A stretch of 9,406 bases of DNA from Alphaproteobacteria bacterium (GCA_005884715.1 VAZZ01000017.1:1-9406), one strand, 5' to 3'; positions 1 to 8,100 are shown, counted from the first letter of the stretch. Program-made: numbers and translations. The notes: generated by a model from the letters alone, not told the origin.

Positions 1-1539
1 GGGAACAACAACCTTTCCGCCGCGCAGCTCAAACAGCACTGGCACGGCCTTGACGCCCACCGCGTGGCAATGGCGCCAGAAGCTGGCCTTGTCTTGCATG
101 CCATCGTCATGGCGCGGCTGCAGCAAGCCATAGACATAGCCCTTGGTTTCATAGCGCTGAAGATAAAGATGAGCCGTCTTGCGCCTCTGATCTCCATAGA
201 CCTCGAACATATAGTACCAGTAAGGCGCCATCGAAATGCGCAAGGCCAGCGCAAGCTGCTCGCCAAGCTGGCGGATGGCGCCCTTTGCGGTCAGGCCACG
301 GACATACGATTCGTTGAGCGCGGTCCATCGCGCCGCATAGGCGGCAAATGCAAAGGGCCAGATGGCACAGGCGAGAAGGCCCCGCAGGGGGCCACCGGAG
401 CGGCGCCAGTAATTGCGGCAATAGACGGCGCGGATATAGTCCGCCGCTGTCGCTTGAAGCGAGGGCTCACGCCGCTTCATCAGATAGGCATTGACAGGGA
501 GTCTCACAGGCTGCGGCGTGAAGATCGGCGTGGAAGGCGCAGCCCCGCCTGGGAGGCCCATGGCGGTCTCAACAGAGCCGCCCGACGCCAATCCACCCTG
601 TCTGAGATCGAGGTTGAACTTGCGCTCGGTACGGAATTCACTTTGCCCCGGCAGGCCCTCTCGCACCTCGACATCGAGGCGCCATGCATTCCGCCGGCCG
701 GACAGACGATAGATATGATAACGAGCCGCCGGCCTGCCGCGATAGGGTCTTGCCGAAGCAGACGGTACCCCGATCACGGGGATCGCGCCGCCGGGCACCG
801 CTATCTCCTCGAAATCGGACTGGTGCAAATGGCCATGAAGAACGAGTTCGGCGCCTGCATCGGCAAGGACGTCGATAAAATCCGGGGCGTCGAGCAACGC
901 CTTGCGGATCGACACCGCCGGTAGAGGCGAGTGATGAATGAGGATGACGCGGAACATGCCTTCACGTCCTAGGGCGGTCAGCGTTTTTCGCAATCCGGCA
1001 ATCTGTTGCGGACCGAGCCGGCCGGCCGCAGGCGTACCAGTGACCGGCATCGGCACGGCGCTGGTGAGGCCGACAAAGGCGATGGCGCCACGACGGCGCA
1101 CGAACGGGAAATCGCCTGCCGAGGAAGGCGGCGCCTCACGCCCGCCGGCTTCCCCGCTTCCCGACATGAACTGCGCCCAGTGCGCCAACGAATGATCCCA
1201 GTCGATCCGCACACAGGCATCGTGATTGCCGGGGATGACCGTCACGTCGGCGGCCGATCCGATATCTTCGAGCCAGCGGCGGGCGGCGATGAATTCAGCG
1301 GGAAGTGCTATATTGGTGAGATCGCCGGTCACCACGATATGTTCAGGCTCGAAACCGCGAATATCCGCCAGCATGGTTTCGAGCAGCACCGGACTGTGGA
1401 TATGCCGCTTGCGCAGCACCCACCCGAGATAGCTGGTGAAGCGCTTGTTGAACACCTGCCAGGGATAAGGCACGGGCACCGGCGACAGGTGCGGATCGGA
1501 AAGGTGAGCGAAGACAAACACGGGCCCGGATTCCCCCAT
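1..1539 (-). CDS. Metallophosphoesterase fused to the start of an ATP-grasp-like domain (3' end cut by window)
   Basis: No stop codon interrupts this frame from an in-frame stop at 1555-1557 to the window edge, so 513 residues are visible and the gene continues outside. Residues 1-290 form a calcineurin-like phosphoesterase with all metal-binding motifs: SDPH (14-17), GDLTN (72-76), GNHD (104-107), IHH (201-203) and GHLH (236-239). A catalytically competent phosphomonoesterase or phosphodiesterase is therefore likely; the substrate is unknown. A Gly/Ala/Pro-rich linker (about 300-350) leads to a second domain from about M354. It contains MAPYWYYMFEVYG, a YLQRYE stretch and DKASFWRHCHAVGVKAVPV, resembling the beginning of sugar-transfer-associated ATP-grasp proteins (PF14397). 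The nucleotide-binding part lies outside the window, so this call is moderate. ATG at 1539 lacks a clear ribosome binding site; a GTG at about 1521, preceded by GGGGGAA, is an alternative start. It follows the ELM1 pair by 63 bases in the same direction. Confidence 0.8.
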   Translation of the reverse strand, partial: MGESGPVFVFAHLSDPHLSPVPVPYPWQVFNKRFTSYLGWVLRKRHIHSPVLLETMLADIRGFEPEHIVVTGDLTNIALPAEFIAARRWLEDIGSAADVTVIPGNHDACVRIDWDHSLAHWAQFMSGSGEAGGREAPPSSAGDFPFVRRRGAIAFVGLTSAVPMPVTGTPAAGRLGPQQIAGLRKTLTALGREGMFRVILIHHSPLPAVSIRKALLDAPDFIDVLADAGAELVLHGHLHQSDFEEIAVPGGAIPVIGVPSASARPYRGRPAARYHIYRLSGRRNAWRLDVEVREGLPGQSEFRTERKFNLDLRQGGLASGGSVETAMGLPGGAAPSTPIFTPQPVRLPVNAYLMKRREPSLQATAADYIRAVYCRNYWRRSGGPLRGLLACAIWPFAFAAYAARWTALNESYVRGLTAKGAIRQLGEQLALALRISMAPYWYYMFEVYGDQRRKTAHLYLQRYETKGYVYGLLQPRHDDGMQDKASFWRHCHAVGVKAVPVLFELRGGKVVVP

Positions 1540-1542
1540 TGG

Positions 1543-1552
1543 CTTGGCCAAG
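1543..1552. repeat. 10-base perfect palindrome just upstream of the phosphoesterase start
   Basis: CTTGGCCAAG is a perfect palindrome lying 3 bases upstream of the presumed ATG, where a ribosome binding site would be expected. It sits in the 63-base gap after the second ELM1 gene. It could be an operator or could hide the start in a small hairpin, but 10-base palindromes also occur by chance in GC-rich DNA. I see no convincing promoter or terminator in the rest of the gap. Confidence 0.2.
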
Positions 1553-1602
1553 GACTAGATCATCCAAGTCGGCCATACCACCCTTGGTTTGTTACGGTTT
1601 CT

Positions 1603-2724
1603 TTACATTTTGGACAGATTCACGAGTGACCTGATCCGCGCGACGGCGCGGCCCATGTCATGTGCCGTATCGGCGCTTCCCGGCTGCGCTGCCGCCGCCC
1701 CGAACCAGGCGACCCGGCCGCTTTCAATAAGCGCGCGATGGACGATACGGATATCGCGGGTCCACCAATCGGGACCAAATCTGAGGCCAAGGCGCCAAAG
1801 CGTACTTGCCAAGTCGGCGCCCCTCCAATGAGGAGGCGGGAGCCTCGAAACCCGGCCCACCGTCGCTTCCTCAGCCCGCATCGAACGGCGGCCTTCTTCG
1901 ATATCGAACAGGAAGGTAGGCTTTCCGGAAGCGCAGGCCTCGGCGATCATCGAAACGCTATCGGCGGTGACGATGATTTCCTCCGCCAGCGCAAGATAGG
2001 CATGAAACGGATTTGCCGCCTCACCGGCCTGCCACCGGTGGCAATGGGATGGTGCCGCCAATCCCTCGAAAAGCGCTTTCATCGCGGCAGGCGATGTGCG
2101 GGCCGATGTTGTCACGAGGAGCGAGCCGCCGAGGCTTCGCGCTCTGTCGCTCGCAGCGCGCGCCAGCCTCGCAGCCGCTTCCGGCCCGAACAGATAGGGG
2201 CCACTGCGGCCTCCGGCCAGAACGGCGATCCAGGGCTTCGGCAGGCCGGCAAAAGCGGATTGCCACGAGGCTGCCTCGGCAGACAGGCGCTCGGGCCAGG
2301 CATCATGCAGCGGCAATGCATTGTGCAGCACGTTGGGCAGGACCGGCAGACGATACTGGGGTGTCGTGATGACGAGATCAAATCGATCGAGCCGGGCCCA
2401 TGGCGTTCCCAGATAGACGATCCGCACGGCAGGATTGAGGTGACGGCGAATCCAGAACGCGACGGCCTCGGTGCGACGCCCGGCAGCGATGATGAGATCG
2501 GGATAGGGCGGATCGAGTGAGCTTGAATTTGCCCGATCGACACCGATCAGCGTTGCCCCGAGCACGATGCGCGCCAGCCATTCAGCCGGACGATAGGCAA
2601 ACTCCTTGACTTCGAAGGGGAGGCCCAAAGCTTCGGCAAGTGCGCGCAACTGAGTGTTGTCGCCGGTGCGGTGGCTCATGAGGAGCCAGATGCAGGGCGG
2701 CGCCGCGCCGGCCCGCTTTTTCAT
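1603..2724 (-). CDS. ELM1-family protein (PF06258, GT-B-like putative glycosyltransferase), second copy
   Basis: The protein has 373 residues from the chosen ATG at 2724. Family features in order are: an N-terminal strand with CIWLLMSHRTGDNTQ (11-25), where the GD..Q element is typical; PPYPDLII (72-79); IVYLGTPWAR (102-111); DLVITTPQYRLP (116-127); PWIAVLAGGRSG (164-175); GGSLLVTTSART (199-210); TADSVSMIAEACASGKP (253-269). The last two resemble the donor-side region of GT-B glycosyltransferases. Bacterial members of this family have no settled function; plant ELM1 is a mitochondrial fission factor. The frame stays open upstream to 2928, but that stretch is the preceding gene read out of frame, and homology starts right after M69 of the long version. 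The ATG overlaps a TGA in another frame (ATGA at 2721-2724), which suggests translational coupling to the upstream paralogue. It is probably cytoplasmic, with no signal peptide. A role in glycoconjugate synthesis is inferred from its neighbours. Confidence 0.85.
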   Translation of the reverse strand: MKKRAGAAPPCIWLLMSHRTGDNTQLRALAEALGLPFEVKEFAYRPAEWLARIVLGATLIGVDRANSSSLDPPYPDLIIAAGRRTEAVAFWIRRHLNPAVRIVYLGTPWARLDRFDLVITTPQYRLPVLPNVLHNALPLHDAWPERLSAEAASWQSAFAGLPKPWIAVLAGGRSGPYLFGPEAAARLARAASDRARSLGGSLLVTTSARTSPAAMKALFEGLAAPSHCHRWQAGEAANPFHAYLALAEEIIVTADSVSMIAEACASGKPTFLFDIEEGRRSMRAEEATVGRVSRLPPPHWRGADLASTLWRLGLRFGPDWWTRDIRIVHRALIESGRVAWFGAAAAQPGSADTAHDMGRAVARIRSLVNLSKM

Positions 2725-3772
2725 GCCAGAAGCCTGCTCGTGCGGGAAAATCCGGATAGATCGCAAGAACGCCCTGCGCCACCAGTTCGCGAAAGAATTG
2801 TCGCCGGTCTGCGGGCGCTTCCAGGATGCCGTTCCCGAACAGGAGAGAGACCGGTTTCCAGATCTGCGCCGGGTTTGCGACGGCAATGCCGGCCGACCGG
2901 TTGAGAGCCGCGGCAATGCGCAGGCCAAGGGGAAACGTTTGCGCCAGCATGAAAACCGATACCGGCTTGCCCGTGCTGAGCGCCTCAGCCGTCATCGAGA
3001 TGCTGTCGGAGGTCACCAGGAAACAATCGGCTTGAGCCAGCGCGGCTCTATAAAGATTGAGCTTTGTCACGGCGCCCCATGGCTCGAAGAGGTCCGCCGC
3101 GTGCAGATATCTGCGAATATGTTCTTCGTTCCTCCTGCCCGTTCGCGGGCTGGTCAGAACCATGAGCGATCCCCCGCTCTCCAGCCCCTTGCCGTGAGCT
3201 GCTTTGGTGATTTGCTCAACGGTCCTTTCATCCAACTTGTCGGGTGGAACACTGCCGCCGATCAGAACGCCAATCCACGGCCGCGGTTTGCCCGCCATGC
3301 GCTGCAGCAGCGCTTCGCGTTCCTCGGCCGACGCGAAAGGTGAGTTCGCGAGCGGTACCGGAAGCGCGACGACGTTCTGCGCTGCCGGAAGACCATACTG
3401 AGCTGTGGTGAGAATGAGATCGCAACCAACGATTCGACCGGCCGGGCGCCCCAGGACAATGATTTTCGTTTTATCCCCGATACGTGCTTTCAGCGATTTC
3501 GCAACCCATGCCGCGGTCCTCTCGGCCACCATGATCGCATCAGGCCAGGGTGGCTCAAGTACGTCGCTTTTTTTCCGCTCGAGAAGCCGATATGCGGCCG
3601 ATGTGAGGCGCACCATTTCTGGGGCGCGAAAGACGAGCTGCTTTTCCTCGACCGCCCATTGCGAGGAGCCGTCGTCTCCCTTTTCTTCGAGAAGCATGCC
3701 GGCGAGGTGGCGCATCTGGGCAAGGTCGCCCTCGCGGCGATGTTTCAAGATCCATATGCTTCGCCGCATCAT
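2582..3772 (-). CDS. ELM1-family protein, first copy, with probably frameshifted C-terminus
   Basis: As read it has 396 residues from ATG at 3772; ATG at 3769 is equally possible, and the frame reaches an upstream TTG at 3826. It shares the motif series of its downstream neighbour: IWILKHRREGDLAQ (6-19), PPWPDAI (74-80), KIIVLGRPAGR (103-113), DLILTTAQYGLP (118-129), PWIGVLIGGS (165-174), GGSLMVLTSPRTG (200-212), TSDSISMTAEALSTGKP (254-270). The two are therefore diverged tandem paralogues of the PF06258, GT-B-like family. Family-like sequence ends near residue 342 (LAIYPDF). The last roughly 50 residues are Arg/His/Pro-rich and are the N-terminus of the next gene read in another frame, giving a 143-base overlap. 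A one-base shift at the T4C3 tract (2744-2750) would instead end the protein after eight more residues, at TGA 2721-2723. That could be a sequencing error, a mutation or programmed slippage. It starts 77 bases after the aminotransferase gene. Confidence 0.8.
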   Translation of the reverse strand: MMRRSIWILKHRREGDLAQMRHLAGMLLEEKGDDGSSQWAVEEKQLVFRAPEMVRLTSAAYRLLERKKSDVLEPPWPDAIMVAERTAAWVAKSLKARIGDKTKIIVLGRPAGRIVGCDLILTTAQYGLPAAQNVVALPVPLANSPFASAEEREALLQRMAGKPRPWIGVLIGGSVPPDKLDERTVEQITKAAHGKGLESGGSLMVLTSPRTGRRNEEHIRRYLHAADLFEPWGAVTKLNLYRAALAQADCFLVTSDSISMTAEALSTGKPVSVFMLAQTFPLGLRIAAALNRSAGIAVANPAQIWKPVSLLFGNGILEAPADRRQFFRELVAQGVLAIYPDFPARAGFWHEKAGRRGAALHLAPHEPPHRRQHSVARTCRSFGPPLRSQGVCLSSG

Positions 3773-3848
3773 GAAGCCGGTGTCCCGAATCCGAGAGGCA
3801 TCATCCTCAAGCCTTCCGAGCGGCAAGATTCAAGCGGCCTGATGGCGT

Positions 3849-5060
3849 TCAGCCCTCCCAGGGCGGCACATTGACCGCAGCCTTCCTGATCACGTCCGCC
3901 GCGCGCGCGAGTTCGCTATCGGGCATCGTCTCATAGCAAGGAACCACGATCAGACCCCGCATCGATCTTTCGGCCGTGGCCGGCTCGAGTTCCGGCCGGT
4001 CTTGCGGCGCTGGAATATGTTGCGTGCGCGTCTGGTCCGCGGCATCGAATCCAGCCGCCCTCAGAGCATCGATGAATTTGCGCGGCTCGTTCACCAACAT
4101 GGGGAAAACCCAATAATCATGATGTCCATTGGCCTGGGCCGGCAGCATCGTCGCGCCGCCGATCAGATCGCGCAGCCGCTCGCCCTTGGCCTGGCGCTGG
4201 CGCACAGTCTCGATGTCGAATTGCGACAGGCGCCGGTTCATCAGGTAGAGCATGGTGGCGGAGGGCTGGACGCGCCGGTTCTGTGAGGTCTTGAGCTTCG
4301 CCACATCGCGCACCTGATCGGCAAGATCGTCCTCATAGTCGCGCCCGCGCGCATTGTAGAAATGGTAGATCGCGGCGAGCACCGGCCGCGATGTGACGAT
4401 CTTCAGCATCATGAACTGCCGGACGCGCTTGCGGTGCTTGCTCTCGGGCTGTACCGGATAAGTTGCCTGTATCGCCCGCATCTTCTCCAGCACAGCTTGT
4501 GACTTCACCCGGATCAGTCCGCCGCCCAGCGCTGTCGCCGTCTTGATCGGACCGAAGGAGAACATGTTGACGTCGGCCACCGCCGATCCTCGATAGTCCA
4601 GCCCATTGAACGCCTGAGCGCAGTCCTCGACGGCGACGATGCCATGCTCCTTGGCAAGGGCGAAGAGCGGGTCAAGTTCAAGCCGGGTACCGAACAGATG
4701 CGCCGCCACGAAAATCCGCGACCGCGGCGTGATTGCCGCTTTCAGCTTTTCCAGGCGCGGTCCCATATGGGCCAGATCGAGATCGACCGGAACCGGCACC
4801 AGCCCCGCGTCCCTGACGATGCGCACCATGCCCTTCACATTGAGCGCCGAGAAGATCACCTCGTCGCCGGGCTTCAGGTCGAGCGCCTGGATGAGCAGAT
4901 CGAAGCCGGAGCGCACCGAATAGACGGCAATCGTGTCGCCACTGGAGAAATAGGCTTCGGCGCGACGGGTTTCCGCCGCCCGGTCGGGTGGATAGAAGCT
5001 GGCGGCCAGCGCCGCTACTAGATCCGGCCATCCGATCTTCAGTTGTGTTCGTACCCACAT
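3849..5060 (-). CDS. DegT/DnrJ/EryC1/StrS-family PLP-dependent aminotransferase
   Basis: The protein has 403 residues, a usual length for the family, with fold type I features. SVRSGFDLL (48-56) lies at the cofactor phosphate-binding position. AAHLFGTRLELDPL (119-132) is followed by VEDCAQAF (144-151), where D146 should contact the pyridine nitrogen of PLP. SFGPIKTATALGGG (168-181) carries the Schiff-base lysine, K173. Members transfer an amino group, usually from glutamate, to keto-sugar nucleotides used for lipopolysaccharide, capsule or antibiotic sugars; a few act on other substrates or have lost activity. The lysine segment is slightly unusual, since the common GEGG after the lysine is replaced by LGGG. 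The ATG at 5060 has an AAAGGA ribosome binding site 9 bases upstream. It is the first gene of the four-gene leftward set, and its stop lies 76 bases before the first ELM1 gene. The sugar substrate cannot be told from sequence. Confidence 0.9.
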   Translation of the reverse strand: MWVRTQLKIGWPDLVAALAASFYPPDRAAETRRAEAYFSSGDTIAVYSVRSGFDLLIQALDLKPGDEVIFSALNVKGMVRIVRDAGLVPVPVDLDLAHMGPRLEKLKAAITPRSRIFVAAHLFGTRLELDPLFALAKEHGIVAVEDCAQAFNGLDYRGSAVADVNMFSFGPIKTATALGGGLIRVKSQAVLEKMRAIQATYPVQPESKHRKRVRQFMMLKIVTSRPVLAAIYHFYNARGRDYEDDLADQVRDVAKLKTSQNRRVQPSATMLYLMNRRLSQFDIETVRQRQAKGERLRDLIGGATMLPAQANGHHDYWVFPMLVNEPRKFIDALRAAGFDAADQTRTQHIPAPQDRPELEPATAERSMRGLIVVPCYETMPDSELARAADVIRKAAVNVPPWEG

Positions 5061-5069
5061 TGTTCTGGA

Positions 5070-5075
5070 TCCTTT
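5070..5075 (-). promoter_or_regulatory. Ribosome binding site of the aminotransferase gene
   Basis: AAAGGA on the minus strand lies 9 bases upstream of ATG 5060 and supports that start over an ATG in another frame further upstream. Confidence 0.6.
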
Positions 5076-5079
5076 GACA

Positions 5080-5096
5080 TGCGGGAGTTACCCGCA
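5080..5096 (-). other. Small hairpin in the leader of the aminotransferase gene
   Basis: TGCGGG and CCCGCA form a perfect 6-base stem around a 5-base loop (AGTTA on the plus strand). It sits immediately upstream of the ribosome binding site. No T-run follows on the minus strand, so it does not look like a classical intrinsic terminator. It could stabilise the transcript or modulate initiation, or it could be chance. Confidence 0.3.
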
Positions 5097-5120
5097 AATT
5101 CCCCTGATGACCAGAAAATA

Positions 5121-5138
5121 CGTCAACTCAGCGTCAAC
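5121..5138. promoter_or_regulatory. 7-base direct repeat with 11-base periodicity, possible operator
   Basis: CGTCAAC occurs at 5121-5127 and again at 5132-5138, separated by four bases (GTTGACG-N4-GTTGACG on the minus strand). A 7+4+7 layout with one helical turn between repeats is how OmpR/PhoB-type response regulators bind. The bases are not a good match to the known Pho box, so the regulator is unidentified. It lies about 60-80 bases upstream of the aminotransferase start, where a promoter-proximal site would be. The TTGACG halves could also serve as -35 elements, but I find no convincing -10 at the right spacing. Confidence 0.3.
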
Positions 5139-5165
5139 CGCCGGGCATTGTCATGGAACAGAGCC

Positions 5166-5181
5166 CGCCTTTCACCAGGCG
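5166..5181 (-). terminator. Weak hairpin just after the permease stop codon
   Basis: CGCCT and AGGCG form a 5-base stem around a 6-base loop, starting 8 bases past the permease stop on the minus strand. No T-run follows, so intrinsic termination is doubtful. It is listed because it is the only terminator-like structure between the efflux operon and the aminotransferase gene. Confidence 0.2.
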
Positions 5182-5189
5182 CGAAGTAT

Positions 5190-8100
5190 CTAAATCTTGT
5201 TATCCGTCGCGACCGCTTCGGAATATGTGTGGCGGCTGGCGATGCGATAGGGAAACACCTTGCGCAACGCGACAAAGAACACCGGCGTCAGGAACAGACC
5301 GAAGAAGGTGACGCCGAGCATGCCGGAGAACACCGCGGTGCCGAGCGATTCGCGCATTTCAGCACCGGGGCCGGTCGCCAGCATCAGGGGCACGACGCCG
5401 AGGATAAAGGCGAAGGCCGTCATCAGGATCGGGCGCAATCTGAGCCGGCAAGCTTCCACCACGGCATCGACGACGGCCAGCCCGCGCTCTTCGGCTTGCC
5501 TCGCGAATTCGACGATCAGGATGGCGTTTTTGGCGGCAAGACCGATCAGCACGATGAGGCCGATCTGGGTGAGGATATTGTTGTCGAGTCCGCGCAAGTT
5601 CACGCCGATCAGCGCGGCAAGGATGCTCAAGGGCACGATCAGGATGATGGCGAAGGGCAGCACCCAGCTTTCATATTGCGCCGCGAGCGCCAGGAACACG
5701 AACAGCACCGAGAGCCCGAAGATGAAGATGGCGGTATTGCCGGTCTGCCGCTCCTGGAAGGCGAGCTCGGTCCATTCATAGGCCGTGCCCTGCCTGCAGC
5801 GGCACCGAGACATACATATTGTAGCGCTGGATGAGGGCTGGACCCGTCACGTCACGTATCTTGACCAACGTTCCCATCGGCACGAGCGCGCCGGTGGCCG
5901 ATCTGACCTTGAGGCGCAATATGTCGCTCTGCTCGACCCGGTGCGCCTGATCGGCCTGGGCTCTGACCTGGTAGACGCGGCCGAAGGCGTTGAAGTCATT
6001 GACGTAGGACGTGCCGAGATTGATCGACAGCGTGTCGAAGATATTGGGGATCGGCACGTTCAGCATGCGCGCCTTGTCGCGATCGATCTCCAGGAACAGC
6101 TGCGGGCTCGAGGCCGAGAAGGTGGTGAATACGCCGGTGAGGCCGGGCGTCTGGTTGGCCTGCTGCATCATGCCATAAGCGAGGCCGAGGACGCGGCGCA
6201 CATCGGCGCTGTCGCGCTCCTGCAGCTGGATCTTGAAACCGCCGGAATTGCCGATGCCGCGGATCGGCGGCGGAGGAATTGCGATGATGAAGGCCTCCTG
6301 GATTTCCTGCAAGCGTCCATAGAGCGCCCCGATGATTTCATGGGCATTGTGGCCTTGTTTCAGGCGGTTCTCGAAGGAATCGAACCGCGCGAAGACGACG
6401 CCGGCATTCGACGCATTGGTGAACGTGGCGCCCGAGAAACCGGCAAAAGCGACCGCGTCGGTGACGCCTGGCGTCGAGGCGATGATCTTGGAGGCGCGCT
6501 GCACCACGGCGTCGGTGCGCGACAGTGCCGCGCCTTCCGGCAATTGGATCACCACGATCGCATAGCCCTGGTCAAGCGTCGGGATGAAGCCGCGTGGCGT
6601 CGATTGCAGCGCAAAGACGGTTCCGGCGATGAGAGCGGCAAAGACCGCCAGCATCGCGCCGAGCGCAAGCCAAGTCTTGACCAGGAAGCGCACCACCCTT
6701 CCATAGAACTCCGACAGCGACTCGAAGCCGCGGTTGAAGCCATTGCCCGCCGCCTTCACCCAGCGGGTAAGGAAGAAGCGCGGCTGCATCTCGTGATGCG
6801 GCCGGAACAGCAGGGCGGCCAGCGCCGGCGACAAAGACAGCGAATTCATGGCCGAGATCACCGTCGCCACCGCGATGGTGATGGCGAATTGCAGATAGAA
6901 CTGGCCGGAAATGCCGGGAATGAAGGCGGTCGGAACGAAGACGGCGATGAGCACCAGCGAGATCGCGACCACCGCGGCACCGACCTCATTCATCGTGCGA
7001 TGCGCGGCGGTCGCCGGGTCGAAGCCCAGCTCGATGTTGCGCTCGACATTCTCGACCACCACGATCGCATCATCGACCACGATGCCGATGGCTAGCACCA
7101 GTCCGAACAGGGTCAGCATGTTCAGCGAAAAGCCGAAGGCGTAGAGGACGGCGAACGCGCCGATGAGCGATACCGGGATGGCGACAATGGGAACGATCGC
7201 GGTGCGCCAGGACTGCAGGAAGATCAGGATGACGATGACGACCAGGATGGCCGCTTCGAGGATCGTCTTGTAGACTTCCGAGATCGATTGCGAGATGAAT
7301 TCGGTCGGATTGTAGACGATCTGATAGGCGAGCCCCGGCGGGAAATCGGCTTTGAGCCGTTCCATCGTCGCTATGATTTCATCGGCAGCTGCGAGCGCAT
7401 TGGTGCCGGGCCTTTGGAAGATCGCCAACGCCACCGCCGGCTTACCGTCGAGATAGCTGTTGGTCACATAGTCTTTGGCGCCGAGCTCGATGCGCGCCAC
7501 GTCCTGCAGCTCGATCAGCCTGCCCGCGGCAGTCGATTTGACGATGACATAGCGGAACTGGCGGGCATCCTCAAAGCGCCCTTGCGTCGTCACCGTATAT
7601 TCGAAGGCGTTGTTGCCCTGGGTCGGCGGTCCCCCGATCGAACCGCCCGAGACCTGCACATTCTGGTCGCGCAGCGCCTGGACGACATCGCTCGCCGTCA
7701 TGCCATAGGCGGTGAGCTTGTCGGGATCGAGCCAGATGCGCAGCGAATATTCTCGCTCGCCGAAGATGATGAGATCGCCGACGCCGTCAAGTCGCAAGAG
7801 CACGTCGCGCACCCGCGAGCGCGCATAGTTCGAGACATAGAGCTGATCGTAGCTCTCATCCGGCGACAGCATATGCACGACCATCATCAGGTCGGGCGAG
7901 CTCTTGGTCGTGGTGATGCCGAGACGGCGGACTTCTTCCGGCAGCCGCGCTTCGGCAATCGACACGCGGTTCTGCACCAGCACCTGCGCCTGATCGAGAT
8001 CGGTACCGAGCTTGAAAGTGATGGTGAGCGACATCGAGCCGGTCGAGGTCGAATAGGATGACATATAGAGCATCCCTTCGACGCCGTTGACCTCCTGCTC

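Noticed and set aside
64..924. Long plus-strand open frame of 286 codons
   Set aside because: It is the exact codon-register antisense of the phosphoesterase/ATP-grasp gene. High GC removes stops on the opposite strand, and the translation shows no domain.
1343..1576. Small minus-strand frame starting 37 bases upstream of the phosphoesterase
   Set aside because: Almost all of it lies inside the phosphoesterase gene in another frame, and it has no clear ribosome binding site or recognisable protein.
1660..2520. Plus-strand open frame of 286 codons
   Set aside because: It is antisense to the second ELM1 gene, with Arg/Gly-rich, low-information sequence and no recognisable motif or ribosome binding site.
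2725..2928. N-terminal extension of the second ELM1 protein by 68 residues
   Set aside because: The extension is the C-terminus of the first ELM1 gene read out of frame. It has Ser/Arg-rich composition and family homology begins only after ATG 2724.
5190..5813. Second permease piece as an independent gene starting at ATG 5813
   Set aside because: The first eight codons are the preceding permease sequence read out of frame and no ribosome binding site precedes the ATG. It is the 3' remnant of the broken permease.
5785..7095. Plus-strand open frame of 436 codons
   Set aside because: It is antisense to the RND permease. Its His/Asp/Arg-rich composition is the mirror of the permease's hydrophobic codons, so it is a shadow.
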